Part shown: piece by piece, positions 41,979 to 50,595 of the stretch
Layout of the letters: the number at the start of each line of letters is the position of its first letter
Numbering within the stretch: position 1 is the first letter of the stretch
NCBI GenBank assembly: GCA_902777355.1
Contig: CACYTU010000021.1
Span: 1 to 64,000, forward strand
DNA length: 64,000 nucleotides
Direction of reading: 5' to 3'
DNA from: an uncultured Lachnospiraceae bacterium
GTDB taxonomy: Bacteria; Bacillota; Clostridia; Lachnospirales; Lachnospiraceae
Position numbers and translations under genes: made by a program
Notes under the pieces: generated by a model
Databases searched by the model: none
What the model was told of the DNA's origin: nothing
The model's input: the letters and a program-made list of their open reading frames with translations, nothing else

Positions 41979-42818
41979 TCAATAATCTTTTTCCATTCCG
42001 CACATACTGCAGACTTTGATGCCTTTGAGGCCGCCCTTGAAGAATCCTCCGCAATACTGGCAGCGGCCCTGCCGTCTCCAGACCGGACGCCTGCTGCGCA
42101 GGTATTCGGCATCCTTTGCCTCTGCTTCTTTCCGGCGGATGAAATCCGAGACAGCGGGAAGCTCGGGGCAGGCGGAGAAAGCCGCCTTGTCGATCTCCTG
42201 AAGGCTGGCGGGGAGTGCTATATCCGAGAGCGAAATGCAGCTCTGGAAAGCATTTTTGCGGATGACCAGAAGGCGGGTGGAAAGCCTGATCCTCTCCAGA
42301 TGCTCACAGCCGCTGAAAGCTCCCTCGCGGATCTCTGTCACACTGTCGGGCAGTTCGACGCTGACGACGCGGGCGTTGTGGAAGGCCTCGGCTCCGATAT
42401 TGATGATTCCGTCCGGAATCCGGACATACTCACTCTGTCCGATATAGCGGACCAGTGTGGATCCGTCGATCAGGAAGTCCCCCTCCTGCCTTCCGTTCTG
42501 AAGAGCGCCGTGAATCGCCATCGCGGAGGGAGAAGAATTGATGTCGGGTGTCTCTTCTTCGATCTCCCGGACTGCAGTGCCGTACAGCTGGACATGAAAA
42601 TATCCGCTGCCGTCAGAAAGCGGGACAGCTGTCTGGCGAAGTCCGATCACAGCGTCCGCCTGCAGAAGAGCCGCGCTTTTCCTGATTTCCCGGATGGCAC
42701 CGAGAAATCCCTGATCGGGATCGGACTGTCTGAGGCTGGACCCGCAGACCGGACCAATCACTTCATATGCTTTATTCAAATCAAGTGTTGTCACTGTAAT
42801 GCTCATCATATCTGCCAT
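41979..42818 (-). CDS. YbjQ-like / LRR / zinc-ribbon protein
   Basis: The 279-residue protein starts at ATG 42818 (GAGGAGCAG upstream). Residues 3-80 resemble YbjQ/DUF74: TVTTLDLNKAYEVIGPVCGSS, a run of Ala residues and YGTAVRE. Residues ~105-215 hold BspA-type LRR_5 units (IPDGIINIGAEAFHNA, LPDSVTEIREGAFSGC, LPASLQEIDKAAFSAC). The C terminus has a zinc ribbon CQYCGGFF...CSMCGMEK. No signal peptide is present. The three parts occur separately elsewhere; I do not know this combination. It resembles in layout the zinc-ribbon/LRR proteins common in Lachnospiraceae. Confidence 0.65.
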   Translation of the reverse strand: MADMMSITVTTLDLNKAYEVIGPVCGSSLRQSDPDQGFLGAIREIRKSAALLQADAVIGLRQTAVPLSDGSGYFHVQLYGTAVREIEEETPDINSSPSAMAIHGALQNGRQEGDFLIDGSTLVRYIGQSEYVRIPDGIINIGAEAFHNARVVSVELPDSVTEIREGAFSGCEHLERIRLSTRLLVIRKNAFQSCISLSDIALPASLQEIDKAAFSACPELPAVSDFIRRKEAEAKDAEYLRSRRPVWRRQGRCQYCGGFFKGGLKGIKVCSMCGMEKDY

Positions 42819-43034
42819 TTTTTCTGCTCCTCGGATATATATTTGAAACTGTAACACATGTGATCAAAGCAGCGGGAGCGCCTGTGAAGCAGCGCCGCGC
42901 GGACTTTAATCATTTTAATCATATAAAATCAGGGCAGCTCCGCAAATCATTCGAAGCGGGAATCAATGCAAAGCTTCTGCATATGAGTCTGTGAGCCATG
43001 CCCATACCCACAAGTATAACAAAAACCCGCCTTT

Positions 43035-43064
43035 TAGACATCTGCTTTTTTTACTTTCTATAAT
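43035..43064 (+). promoter_or_regulatory. Putative promoter of the transglutaminase-like gene
   Basis: TAGACA (43035-43040) and a perfect TATAAT (43059-43064) are separated by 18 bases, about 145 bases before the start. The rest of 42819-43210 has no gene. Confidence 0.5.
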
Positions 43065-43210
43065 TAAGTGCAGTAAAACACAGGTGTCATTGCTTGCTTT
43101 AAAAACCGCCAGCGTGTACACTAATGGAGAATGTGGTACTTCGTCAAAAGTTTCTTTTCTGACGCTCTGTTACCGCATGCATTCTAATGATTACTACATG
43201 GAGATTTTTT

Positions 43211-44761
43211 TTGAAAAAACTATTCCGTTTACTAATTGCTGTATTCTGTATACTTTTTGCGCTGTACAGCATTCCGTTCGGTTTCCGGCCTGTCCTTCAG
43301 TCCTTTTTTCATGATCTCACAGGCATTTTTTCAGAGCAGACGGACGAAAGCAGTCCTGCGCTTCCCCCTGAAGAAAAAGATCCGGAGCCGGGGAGCCTTC
43401 AGGAACCGGAACCCATTTCGGCTCCGGACGTTACGGGGTCGGAATACAATCAGGCAACCGATGGGACAGACAGCACTTACGCTCTTGATGAGAGCGGTCA
43501 GGCAGAAGATTTCGCAGGAGGGGGAGAAAACGTTTCCCCGGACGGATCTTCTTCGGGAGGTCCCCAATACAATGACGGCGGCAGCCCGGCGGACGGCAGC
43601 ATCGAAAACGGAGAGGCCGTACCGGCAGACGGAGCAGGGGAATTTGACGGGGGCGGCTATGAAGACGGCGGTGTCATCCCGGAAGAGGCTCAGAATTATG
43701 TGAGAGGTCCCGTCGCCGACGAGGATATCATCTACTATTATTACACCTGCATATCCCCGGAGGAGCGCCTTCTCTATGACGCCATGCTGGCCCTTGCCCA
43801 GAACCCCTACAATGACGGCTCTTATGAGGAATCCCGTCTTGTGAGTATAGATCCTTCCTCTGAGGATTTTTCTGTCAGTTATACAAGGGCTTTCAATGCT
43901 CTGATCAATGATCACCCGGAACTGTTCTGGGTCAGTATGTCCAGAGCGGTATATCAGTGCCGCTATTACGTCATGCCGGCCTTTGGCGGTCAGTATAAAG
44001 TCATCTTCTCTCTGGTATTTCCCGATGCCGGCGAGGAAGGCAGCGGATATTCCGGAGCAGATCTGCGCAGCATATATACAGAGGAGCAGAATCAGCTCAG
44101 GGCTGCATCGGATGCCATCCTGCAGCAGGTGGACTTCACTCAGTCCGACCCGCTGATCGCGCTGCAGATTCATGATCTGCTGCTCGGATGTGCCTGGTAT
44201 AACCGCGGCGCCGGGTTCGATGACTACGCCCACACCGCCTACGGGGCTCTGGTGGCGGACAGCAGCGGAAATCCCGGCGGGGCACTCTGCGACGGTTATT
44301 CCCTGGCTTATGTCTATCTTCTGCAGCGGGCGGGGCTCACCGCCGCCATGGTATGCGGCAACGCCGGACCTTCTGAAGATGATCTGGAAAAACACGCCTG
44401 GAATATCGTCTGTCTGGACAATGAGTGGTACGAGGTGGACGCCACCTGGGATGATCTGGATTTCGAGATATCTCCCTCCGATGAGGGATATAACCTTCTG
44501 ATGGAGGCCCTTTCGGACGAAGTCTACATGGCCCGGATCCGCCATTATATGTTTAATCGGACCACAGCGGAAACCCGCTACTTTGAGCCCGGAGAAGAAT
44601 ACCGTTATTCCAGCGATAACGGCTGGGTGTCTCTGCTGCAGCCCTCTGTACATATCCGTTTCAGCGAGGAGGAGGCCGGGACCAGCAGGGATTATATCAC
44701 TCCCCTGGCTCCCGAAGCGACCGGGACTTTTTACACCTGGGAAATGCTGGTCGGCCTATGA
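43211..44761 (+). CDS. Membrane-anchored transglutaminase-like cysteine protease-fold protein
   Basis: The 516-residue protein begins at TTG 43211, seven bases after GGAG; an upstream ATG (43187) lacks a site. An N-terminal anchor (1-25) is followed by a long acidic, Gly/Ser-rich stalk (to ~170). The transglutaminase core (~300-430) shows the triad: Cys in GALCDGYSLAYVYLL, His in KHAWNIVCLDNEWYEVD and Asp in VDATWDD. Such surface proteins are thought to crosslink or cleave proteins of the wall. It is followed 55 bases later by the amidase-fold lipoprotein. Confidence 0.8.
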   Translation: MKKLFRLLIAVFCILFALYSIPFGFRPVLQSFFHDLTGIFSEQTDESSPALPPEEKDPEPGSLQEPEPISAPDVTGSEYNQATDGTDSTYALDESGQAEDFAGGGENVSPDGSSSGGPQYNDGGSPADGSIENGEAVPADGAGEFDGGGYEDGGVIPEEAQNYVRGPVADEDIIYYYYTCISPEERLLYDAMLALAQNPYNDGSYEESRLVSIDPSSEDFSVSYTRAFNALINDHPELFWVSMSRAVYQCRYYVMPAFGGQYKVIFSLVFPDAGEEGSGYSGADLRSIYTEEQNQLRAASDAILQQVDFTQSDPLIALQIHDLLLGCAWYNRGAGFDDYAHTAYGALVADSSGNPGGALCDGYSLAYVYLLQRAGLTAAMVCGNAGPSEDDLEKHAWNIVCLDNEWYEVDATWDDLDFEISPSDEGYNLLMEALSDEVYMARIRHYMFNRTTAETRYFEPGEEYRYSSDNGWVSLLQPSVHIRFSEEEAGTSRDYITPLAPEATGTFYTWEMLVGL

Positions 44762-44816
44762 CAGGTTATGAGATTGGTACGGTCTTACCGGATTCTTTTT
44801 TAAAGAGGTATTTGAA

Positions 44817-46391
44817 ATGATAAAAAAGGACAGAAACGGCACTGAACTCCAATACGCACAGCTCTGCGGGTGTGCCGGCAGCCCCCGCCGGAAGGCGGGC
44901 GGAAAAATCATCTCCGCTCTGGCACTCGTCATGATGCTGGTCCTGCTGTCTGCCTGCGGTAAAGGCGGTGATATGGAGACCCCGACGGAGGAGCCTGCCT
45001 CTGCAGGTGAGACGGAGTCTTTCTCCACGGAAGAGGATTCCTCCGATGCGATCACCATCGATGATTCCGCTTTTGCCACGACGATCATCGAACCGGCTCC
45101 CGAGTCTGAACCCAAAGAAGAGGTTGTCGTGGAGAAGACTGAAAAAGAAAAAAAAGAAAAGGAAGAACCTTTTTCAGCCGAGGGAAAGAATCTGACTATC
45201 GTTCTGGATCCCGGCCATTCCTCCCAGGTTCATGCCGGAACCGAGCCCATCGGTCCCAAAGCCGCGGAGACGAAAGTCAAAGACACGGTCGGAGTCCTGG
45301 GTAAGTCCAGTTCCACCTATGAATATGATCTCACGATGAACGTGTGCAAAAAGCTGCGTGCAGAACTGGAAGACCGGGGTTATAAGGTCGTGCTCACACA
45401 CGCTGATACGACTTTTCCCATAAGCCAGTCCGAGCGCGCCGCGGTCGCGAATGAAAACAAGGCAGATGCCTTCATACGTGTTTTCGCCAACAGTTCCGAC
45501 GATACGACAGTCCACGGCGCATCCGCGGTCTGTATCACAAAGAACAATCCCTACCATCCCGAACTCTTCTCTTCTTCCTTCCGGCTGTCCGATGTCATCC
45601 TCAACACCTTCTGTGACAAGACCGGCGCAAAGCTGGAGAGGATCTGGATGACTGATGAGATGACCGGCAACAACTGGAGCGAAGTGCCCTGCACCCTGAT
45701 CCGGCTCGGTTACATGAGCAATCCGGATGAAGATCTGCAGATGAACATGGATTCCTACCGCCTGGAGATGGCATCCGCCATCGCGGACGGAGTCGACCGC
45801 TGGTTCGCCACGATGCCCGCGGAGGAAAAGTCCATGCACAAGTCCTTCAACACCGGGGCTGACGGAAACGAATCCGCTGCCATTTCCGGAACAGGACAGA
45901 AGGCAGAGGACGAAAAGGCCTACTCTCCGGAAGATTCGACCACTCCCTCATCGACAAAGCCGGGAAATGACCCCGAATCTCCTGTCGACACAGTTCCTGC
46001 CACAGGAGCTACAGTGGACGATACCCTTGCACCCGACGCGGGACTCCTGCCCGACGGAACACTCCCTCAGGGCGGCACGGTACCTGCCGGTACCGGAACA
46101 CCGGCGGGCACTACCACCACACCTGCGCCCAATATCAATAACTGGGCCGAGATGACAGCGCCCTCCAACACGACGAATAACACTAACAACACAAATAAAC
46201 AGACAATGCCTCCCGTCAGCCCGGCTCCCGGCTCTGACGGCGATATCCATGAGTCCGACTATCTGTATTTCAATAATGATGTCGACCAGCCCACCTACTG
46301 GAATGACGGCAGCGACAGCGATAAGGAGAATATTGATTTCCAGACCGGCGAGGACGATACGTCCTATCCCGGCGGCGATCTGGCCGACTGA
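44817..46391 (+). CDS. Amidase_3-fold lipoprotein lacking catalytic residues
   Basis: The 524-residue protein has a lipobox (LSAC, Cys47), an acidic/Lys-rich linker and an N-acetylmuramoyl-L-alanine amidase (Amidase_3) domain (~126-330). First zinc ligands are kept: DPGH (His134) and YEYD (Glu169). In the expected RIHAN motif the His is Phe223 (RVFANSS) and in the TIVEMGY motif the catalytic Glu is Arg296 (TLIRLGYMSN). The domain is therefore probably inactive and may bind peptidoglycan or regulate another amidase. A Thr/Pro/Asn-rich tail follows. AGAGG lies before the ATG. A strong bidirectional terminator follows at 46431. Confidence 0.8.
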   Translation: MIKKDRNGTELQYAQLCGCAGSPRRKAGGKIISALALVMMLVLLSACGKGGDMETPTEEPASAGETESFSTEEDSSDAITIDDSAFATTIIEPAPESEPKEEVVVEKTEKEKKEKEEPFSAEGKNLTIVLDPGHSSQVHAGTEPIGPKAAETKVKDTVGVLGKSSSTYEYDLTMNVCKKLRAELEDRGYKVVLTHADTTFPISQSERAAVANENKADAFIRVFANSSDDTTVHGASAVCITKNNPYHPELFSSSFRLSDVILNTFCDKTGAKLERIWMTDEMTGNNWSEVPCTLIRLGYMSNPDEDLQMNMDSYRLEMASAIADGVDRWFATMPAEEKSMHKSFNTGADGNESAAISGTGQKAEDEKAYSPEDSTTPSSTKPGNDPESPVDTVPATGATVDDTLAPDAGLLPDGTLPQGGTVPAGTGTPAGTTTTPAPNINNWAEMTAPSNTTNNTNNTNKQTMPPVSPAPGSDGDIHESDYLYFNNDVDQPTYWNDGSDSDKENIDFQTGEDDTSYPGGDLAD

Positions 46392-46430
46392 TCAAAATAT
46401 CGATTAAAAAGCCATTTTCAAAAAAACATA

Positions 46431-46485
46431 AAAACCGGCTCCTGTCTCCCTTCCATCTGAAACCGGAAGGCATGGAGCCGGTTTT
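46431..46485. terminator. Bidirectional terminator between amidase-like and UbiB-like genes
   Basis: AAAACCGGCTCC pairs with GGAGCCGGTTTT; A- and T-runs flank both sides. The loop also carries a CCTTCC/GGAAGG pairing. Confidence 0.85.
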
Positions 46486-46489
46486 GTGT

Positions 46490-46600
46490 TTATTTGTTCC
46501 GCGTAAACCAGTGACGTATAAAAAATTTATTTGTTTCGCGTGAACCAGTGACGTATAAAAATTTTATTTGTTCCGCGTAAACCAGTGACGTATAAAAATA
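46490..46600. repeat. Three 37-bp copies of the UbiB gene 3' end
   Basis: TTATTTGTT[CT]CGCGT[AG]AACC+AGTGACGTATAAAA starts at 46490, 46527 and 46564. The innermost copy is the gene's own end (IFIRHWFTRNK and stop). The other two preserve the same codons and stop downstream of it. Confidence 0.9.
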
Positions 46601-48153
46601 TAGAGGCAGATCATGAAGGCCAGCATAAAGCCGAAAAATCCAAGGGCCGGAATCCCCAGCATCTGAGGGTGCATGTCTGTCGTGCAGATGATACTGGAAC
46701 CGATCAAAAGAGCCATGACCCACAGGCCCATGACGATATTTCTGACAAGCCTCCTCATCAGATGGGCCATCTCCCTGGTAGTGTCGAGTTTGATACTCAC
46801 CTGGGCCTGCCCCTTGAGGTATTCCTCCAGCACGCTCTTGATCAGGGGAGGGATCTCCACAGTCTTATAGGCGGCAGTATATAATTTCCTGCCTCCCCTC
46901 TTCAGTTCCTGTCCCAGATCGAATTTTTCAATAGCCTGTTCCTTGACCCTGGCCGCGGCGATCTCCATCATATTGATGTTGGGGCTGATCTCTGTCAGAA
47001 CTCCCTGCATATGGTTGAGCCCCCTCCCCAGCATGGTCATACCATGCGGGATCTTCAGGCCGTTCTCTTTCATGATCTCAAGGATCTGCGTGAAAAACTC
47101 AATGATATCGATACTTCCCATGGACATTTTTCCATAGCGTTCGATCAGGACCCGCAGTTCCTTGTAAAGACGTCCCTGGTCCACTTTCCCATTGCTGTCG
47201 CAAAGTTCCAGAATAGTGTTCTCAAGGGTCGCGATATCCGTGACGGCGATCGCCCGGACGGCTTTCTCCATCAGGGCTTTGTCGCGGGTGGAGAGGCGTC
47301 CCATCATTCCCATATCGATCCAGACGATCTTTCCGTCATGCACCTTGACATTCCCGGGGTGAGGGTCCGCGTGGAAAAAACCATCCTCCATGACCTGTTT
47401 GACATAATTGTTGATCAGCTTTCGCCCGACTTCTTCCAGGTCATATCCCCTGCTCAGCAGGTGCTCGCGGTCATTGATGGCGCAGCCGCCGACATATTCC
47501 ATGACCAGCACCCGTGAGGTAGTATATTCATGATAGAGATGGGGGATCCTCACATATTTGATCCCGGTGTTGTTGCGGGCAAACTCATCTACATTGGACG
47601 CCTCTTTGAGGAAATCCATCTCCTCCCGCGCGACAGCCCACATCTCATCCAGGACCATGTCCAGATCCACGACATTCTTGATCCCGCCTACCGGAGGCAT
47701 CAGTTTTACCAGCCTGTGAAGTAGTCCTATGTCCCTGGCCATGGTGTCATAGATTCCTTTTCGCTGCACCTTGACCACTACATCTTCTCCGGATTTGAGG
47801 ACAGCTCTGTGAACCTGGGCAATGGAGGCGGAACCCAGAGGCTCCTTCTCAATGGAAGAGAAAATCTCGTGCCAGTCCTCCCGATAGGACCGGTTGATGA
47901 CCTCCTCCACTTCCGAAAAAGGCATGGGCGTCACATCTGAATTGAGTTTTATCAATTCATCGCAGTATGCCCTGGGAAGAATATCCGAGTGCAGGGACAT
48001 GATCTGCCCCAGTTTGATATAGGTGGGTCCCAGTTCTTCCAGGATGATCCGGAGTTTTTCAGGCGTCACCCCCCGCGTGATCTCATTGCGGAAAAGCACC
48101 TGGCGGATCTCCTTCATTCTGGATCTGTTGTCCATTTTTGCCTTGTCTTCCAT
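46564..48153 (-). CDS. UbiB/AarF (ABC1) atypical kinase with C-terminal membrane helices
   Basis: The 529-residue protein has family motifs: YIKLGQIMS (KxGQ), EPLGSASIAQVHRA, VVVKVQRKG (lysine), MEDGFFHADPHPGN and IWIDMGMMG. The usual Ala-rich nucleotide loop AAAS reads GSAS. Two or three hydrophobic helices lie near the C terminus. The family binds ATP and supports isoprenoid lipid (quinone) metabolism; in anaerobes without ubiquinone the role is open. The start ATG 48153 fits the family's usual N terminus and has GGGGAG at 12 bases; an upstream ATG (48246) is also possible. The phasin-like gene precedes it on the same strand, a pairing seen in other Clostridia. Confidence 0.85.
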   Translation of the reverse strand: MEDKAKMDNRSRMKEIRQVLFRNEITRGVTPEKLRIILEELGPTYIKLGQIMSLHSDILPRAYCDELIKLNSDVTPMPFSEVEEVINRSYREDWHEIFSSIEKEPLGSASIAQVHRAVLKSGEDVVVKVQRKGIYDTMARDIGLLHRLVKLMPPVGGIKNVVDLDMVLDEMWAVAREEMDFLKEASNVDEFARNNTGIKYVRIPHLYHEYTTSRVLVMEYVGGCAINDREHLLSRGYDLEEVGRKLINNYVKQVMEDGFFHADPHPGNVKVHDGKIVWIDMGMMGRLSTRDKALMEKAVRAIAVTDIATLENTILELCDSNGKVDQGRLYKELRVLIERYGKMSMGSIDIIEFFTQILEIMKENGLKIPHGMTMLGRGLNHMQGVLTEISPNINMMEIAAARVKEQAIEKFDLGQELKRGGRKLYTAAYKTVEIPPLIKSVLEEYLKGQAQVSIKLDTTREMAHLMRRLVRNIVMGLWVMALLIGSSIICTTDMHPQMLGIPALGFFGFMLAFMICLYIFIRHWFTRNK

Positions 48154-48465
48154 AAGATGCCCATTCTCCCCTTTTACTGTCGCCGTCCTTTTTTTTTGGT
48201 CTGTCCTCCGTTGGCTGCTCTTTTGTCCGCCCTGCGGTATCCTCATTTTCTTTTGTCCCCTATGTCCTGCTCAGCGTGACAGAGGCAGGTCATCCGGATC
48301 AATCGCAGGGACATACGAAAGCACCCGCCGCGGAGTTCGGCCTTTGATGCCGGCCCGCAGCGGGCTGTGCTTGAATTTCAATCATTATCAGAGACCGGTC
48401 TCAGAAGGCCGGATTCCTTCATTTTTCAGGTCAGGCTGATCAGGCCTGCCTTTCAAAGCCGTCTG
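48154..48465. other. Short intergenic region
   Basis: The stretch between the phasin-like and UbiB-like genes holds no gene I can support. GCCGGCCCGCAGCGGGCTG near 48350 may form a hairpin. Confidence 0.3.
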
Positions 48466-48915
48466 TCAGGCCTCAGTGGAGTCATCTGTCTCCTCAGCAG
48501 CCTCGGGTTCCACGGGAGCATAGCCTTCTTTAGCAAGATCCTCATCCAGGGCATCCATCTCCGCAGATGCAGCAGCGGCCTTATCACTCTCGGCGATTCC
48601 AGTCACGTCATCGATTGCCTTGTCGGCCTTTTCCTCAACCTCTTTGATCTTCTTCTTCAGCAGTTCGAGATCATCCTTGCCCATCTTGGACAGCCTCTCT
48701 TCCACAGCAGCCGCATCCAGTTTGCGGGCTTCCAGGGTCTTCTTCACATTGTGCTGCAGCTCTTTGTTGAGCTCCTTGCCCTGCTCGACTGTGATCTCGC
48801 CCTTCTTGACCAGCTCATCGATGATCTGCTGGGATTTCTCCACTGTAGTAGCGGCAGCGCCGATGCCTACGAGCAGGATCTTTTTGAGACCATCACCGAT
48901 TTTTTCCATTGCCAT
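48466..48915 (-). CDS. Phasin-like coiled-coil protein
   Basis: The 149-residue protein has a short hydrophobic N-terminal stretch (LLVGIGAAATTVEKSQQIIDELVKKGEITVEQGKEL) followed by heptad-like helices (KKTLEARKLDAAAVEERLSKMG, DDLELLKKKIKEVEEKADKAIDDV) and an acidic tail. It resembles the phasin/PhaF-like family that coats granules or acts at membranes. GAGAGGAATACT precedes the ATG. It is transcribed towards the UbiB-like gene, so a shared lipid-related role is plausible. Confidence 0.7.
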   Translation of the reverse strand: MAMEKIGDGLKKILLVGIGAAATTVEKSQQIIDELVKKGEITVEQGKELNKELQHNVKKTLEARKLDAAAVEERLSKMGKDDLELLKKKIKEVEEKADKAIDDVTGIAESDKAAAASAEMDALDEDLAKEGYAPVEPEAAEETDDSTEA

Positions 48916-49612
48916 AGTATTCCTCTCTTTCCGGAGCGAAACAAGCAGTTATTGCCTTAGTCACAGCGCCGCGTCAGCGGCCGCTCCCTTCCGGGCCGCA
49001 GCGGTTTCGCATGAGCGCCTGGCGTGTCCGGCCCAGGCAGGGCCTTCTGTAATTTTTCCCTGGTGACTGAGAAGCTGAATGTTCACGCGGCAGAGCCGTA
49101 TCGCTCCGGGACGGATCTGCCGATGATTCCGTGTTCTGAATGACAGGCGGCGTCATTTTGCGGACGCCCCGCTGCCGGTTACGAAAAGCAGTTTAGAGAA
49201 AAAGTGTTATCAAACTGTGTTTCAATAATTTGCTGTAAAAAAACTATTCCGAAAATAATTGTAAAAATTTTATCATACTTGTGGTTATGGGCGGCTGCCC
49301 GCAAACATGTATGAATAAACTACGCGCTGCTTCGCGCGTCCCGCGCTCCCGCATCGCTCCACACATTCGTACCCCGCCCCGCTTCGGCCGTCCTGGCGGC
49401 CTTGCGTTGCTCTGTACTCATGTGTGGGCGCTCGCAAATGTCCGCAAGACCGGATATGCAAGCATATCCGTCTTTGCGGCCGCTTGCTCGCTCCGGAAAA
49501 AATCTCAAAAGCCCGGGCAGCCCGGCATTTGCAGCCGCTTTCACCTGTCTCTTGTATTCATGAACACTTTTAAAAAATCATGAGATCAAGCCCGCACTGC
49601 TCTGCTCTTTTA
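48916..49612. other. Intergenic region with a dispersed repeat
   Basis: No convincing gene. At 49433-49492 lies a 60-bp block (CGCAAATGTCCGCAAGACCG...) about 88% identical to 63390-63449. AT-rich DNA at 49190-49290 may carry the promoter for the phasin-like gene, but no good -35/-10 pair was found. Confidence 0.5.
49433..49492. repeat. Dispersed 60-bp repeat, copy 1
   Basis: CGCAAATGTCCGCA[AT]GACCGG, GCATATCCGTCTTTGC and CGCTTG match 63390-63449 with about seven differences. Both copies lie in gene-free stretches. Confidence 0.65.
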
Positions 49613-50305
49613 TTAAAGAATCCTGAGAGCAAACAGGAGTCTGGGGATAAATATGATCAGGCCGGTAACAGCTGCCATGATGGCTGCTATGAGGACCGCC
49701 CCTGCCGCCGCGTCCTTGGCGGTCTTTGCCAGAGGCTTATACTCTTCCGTGACGAGGTCGACCACTGCCTCCACGGCTGTGTTGACCAGTTCCAGACTCA
49801 GAACCAGGCCGAACAGGGTAAAGCAGATACACCATTCGGTCGCGGAGATCTGCAGCAGCAGGCCGAAGATCAGGACCAGCAGCACAAAGCCGAAATGGAT
49901 CTTCATGTTCCGCTCTTCCACACCGGCCATGATGCCATCAAAAGCATGGCTGAAACTCTCAGCCAGAGGCTGTCTCGCGGCTGCGGCGGCTCTGCCGGAA
50001 CGTCTGCGGGCGCCCCTTCTGCTGCGGGTATCCGCTTTTTTGCTCCTGTCCGCGGATGAGCTTCTGCCTCCCTGGGCACTCTTCTTTCCTGAAGCACTCT
50101 TTGAAGGTCTCTTTGAAGAACCCTTTGAGGAACCCTTTGAAGAACTCTTCGAAGAACTCTTTGAAGAGTTATTTGAAGAATTATTTGAAGAGCTTTTTGA
50201 AGGACCATTTGAAGAACTGTCTTTTCCTGAAGCACTCGTTGAAGAACTGTTCTTTTCCTCAGTGCTCTTTTCGTCCGCAGCCCTCTTTATCTCGGTTTCT
50301 GCCAT
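49613..50305 (-). CDS. dgkA: Diacylglycerol/undecaprenol kinase (DgkA family) with Ser/Lys repeat extension
   Basis: The 230-residue protein is twice the usual ~120. Residues 1-110 are a Ser/Lys/Asn/Arg-rich tail with SSSK-type 5-residue repeats. The C-terminal 120 residues are the three-helix kinase: ESFSHAFDGIMAGVEERNMKIHF, SLELVNTAVEAVVDL (catalytic E..N..E region) and PLAKTAKDAAAGAVL. In Gram-positive bacteria this enzyme phosphorylates undecaprenol for cell-wall synthesis. The basic tail might bind acidic lipids or nucleic acid. GGGAG precedes the ATG. Confidence 0.85.
   Translation of the reverse strand: MAETEIKRAADEKSTEEKNSSSTSASGKDSSSNGPSKSSSNNSSNNSSKSSSKSSSKGSSKGSSKRPSKSASGKKSAQGGRSSSADRSKKADTRSRRGARRRSGRAAAAARQPLAESFSHAFDGIMAGVEERNMKIHFGFVLLVLIFGLLLQISATEWCICFTLFGLVLSLELVNTAVEAVVDLVTEEYKPLAKTAKDAAAGAVLIAAIMAAVTGLIIFIPRLLFALRIL
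50105..50230 (-). repeat. 15-bp in-frame repeats
   Basis: AAGAGTTCTTC-type 15-bp units (GAAGAACTCTTT on the plus strand) recur about eight times and encode the SSSK/SSN repeats of the kinase extension. Confidence 0.75.
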
Positions 50306-50368
50306 AAAAAATATTCTCCCATGCCTAATGCGATTTCCGGGTTCTGAGGCACTTTATATGTCCTCCCG

Positions 50369-50408
50369 GAGAGTAAAAAAGTCGTCTCAAAGATGATTTT
50401 TTACTCTC
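50369..50408. other. Perfect 12-bp hairpin
   Basis: GAGAGTAAAAAA / TTTTTTACTCTC with a 16-base loop lies upstream of the kinase gene. With runs of A and T on both sides it could act as a terminator in both directions. The rest of 50306-50595 has no gene. Confidence 0.6.
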
Positions 50409-50595
50409 TTATTTTTTCACACCGCCGTTCCTTTTTCAATAGTTTTTTCGAATCCGCCGCCGGAACGGAACCAGAGATTCCGCCCATGCCGCGCCGGCGT
50501 TCAGCTTGTATTTTGTCTGCAGCCGGTGGATTTACACGCCGAAGCCCGACATGTCTTTGATTGCCGTCCGAAAAAAAATCTCCCTTTTTAAGGAT

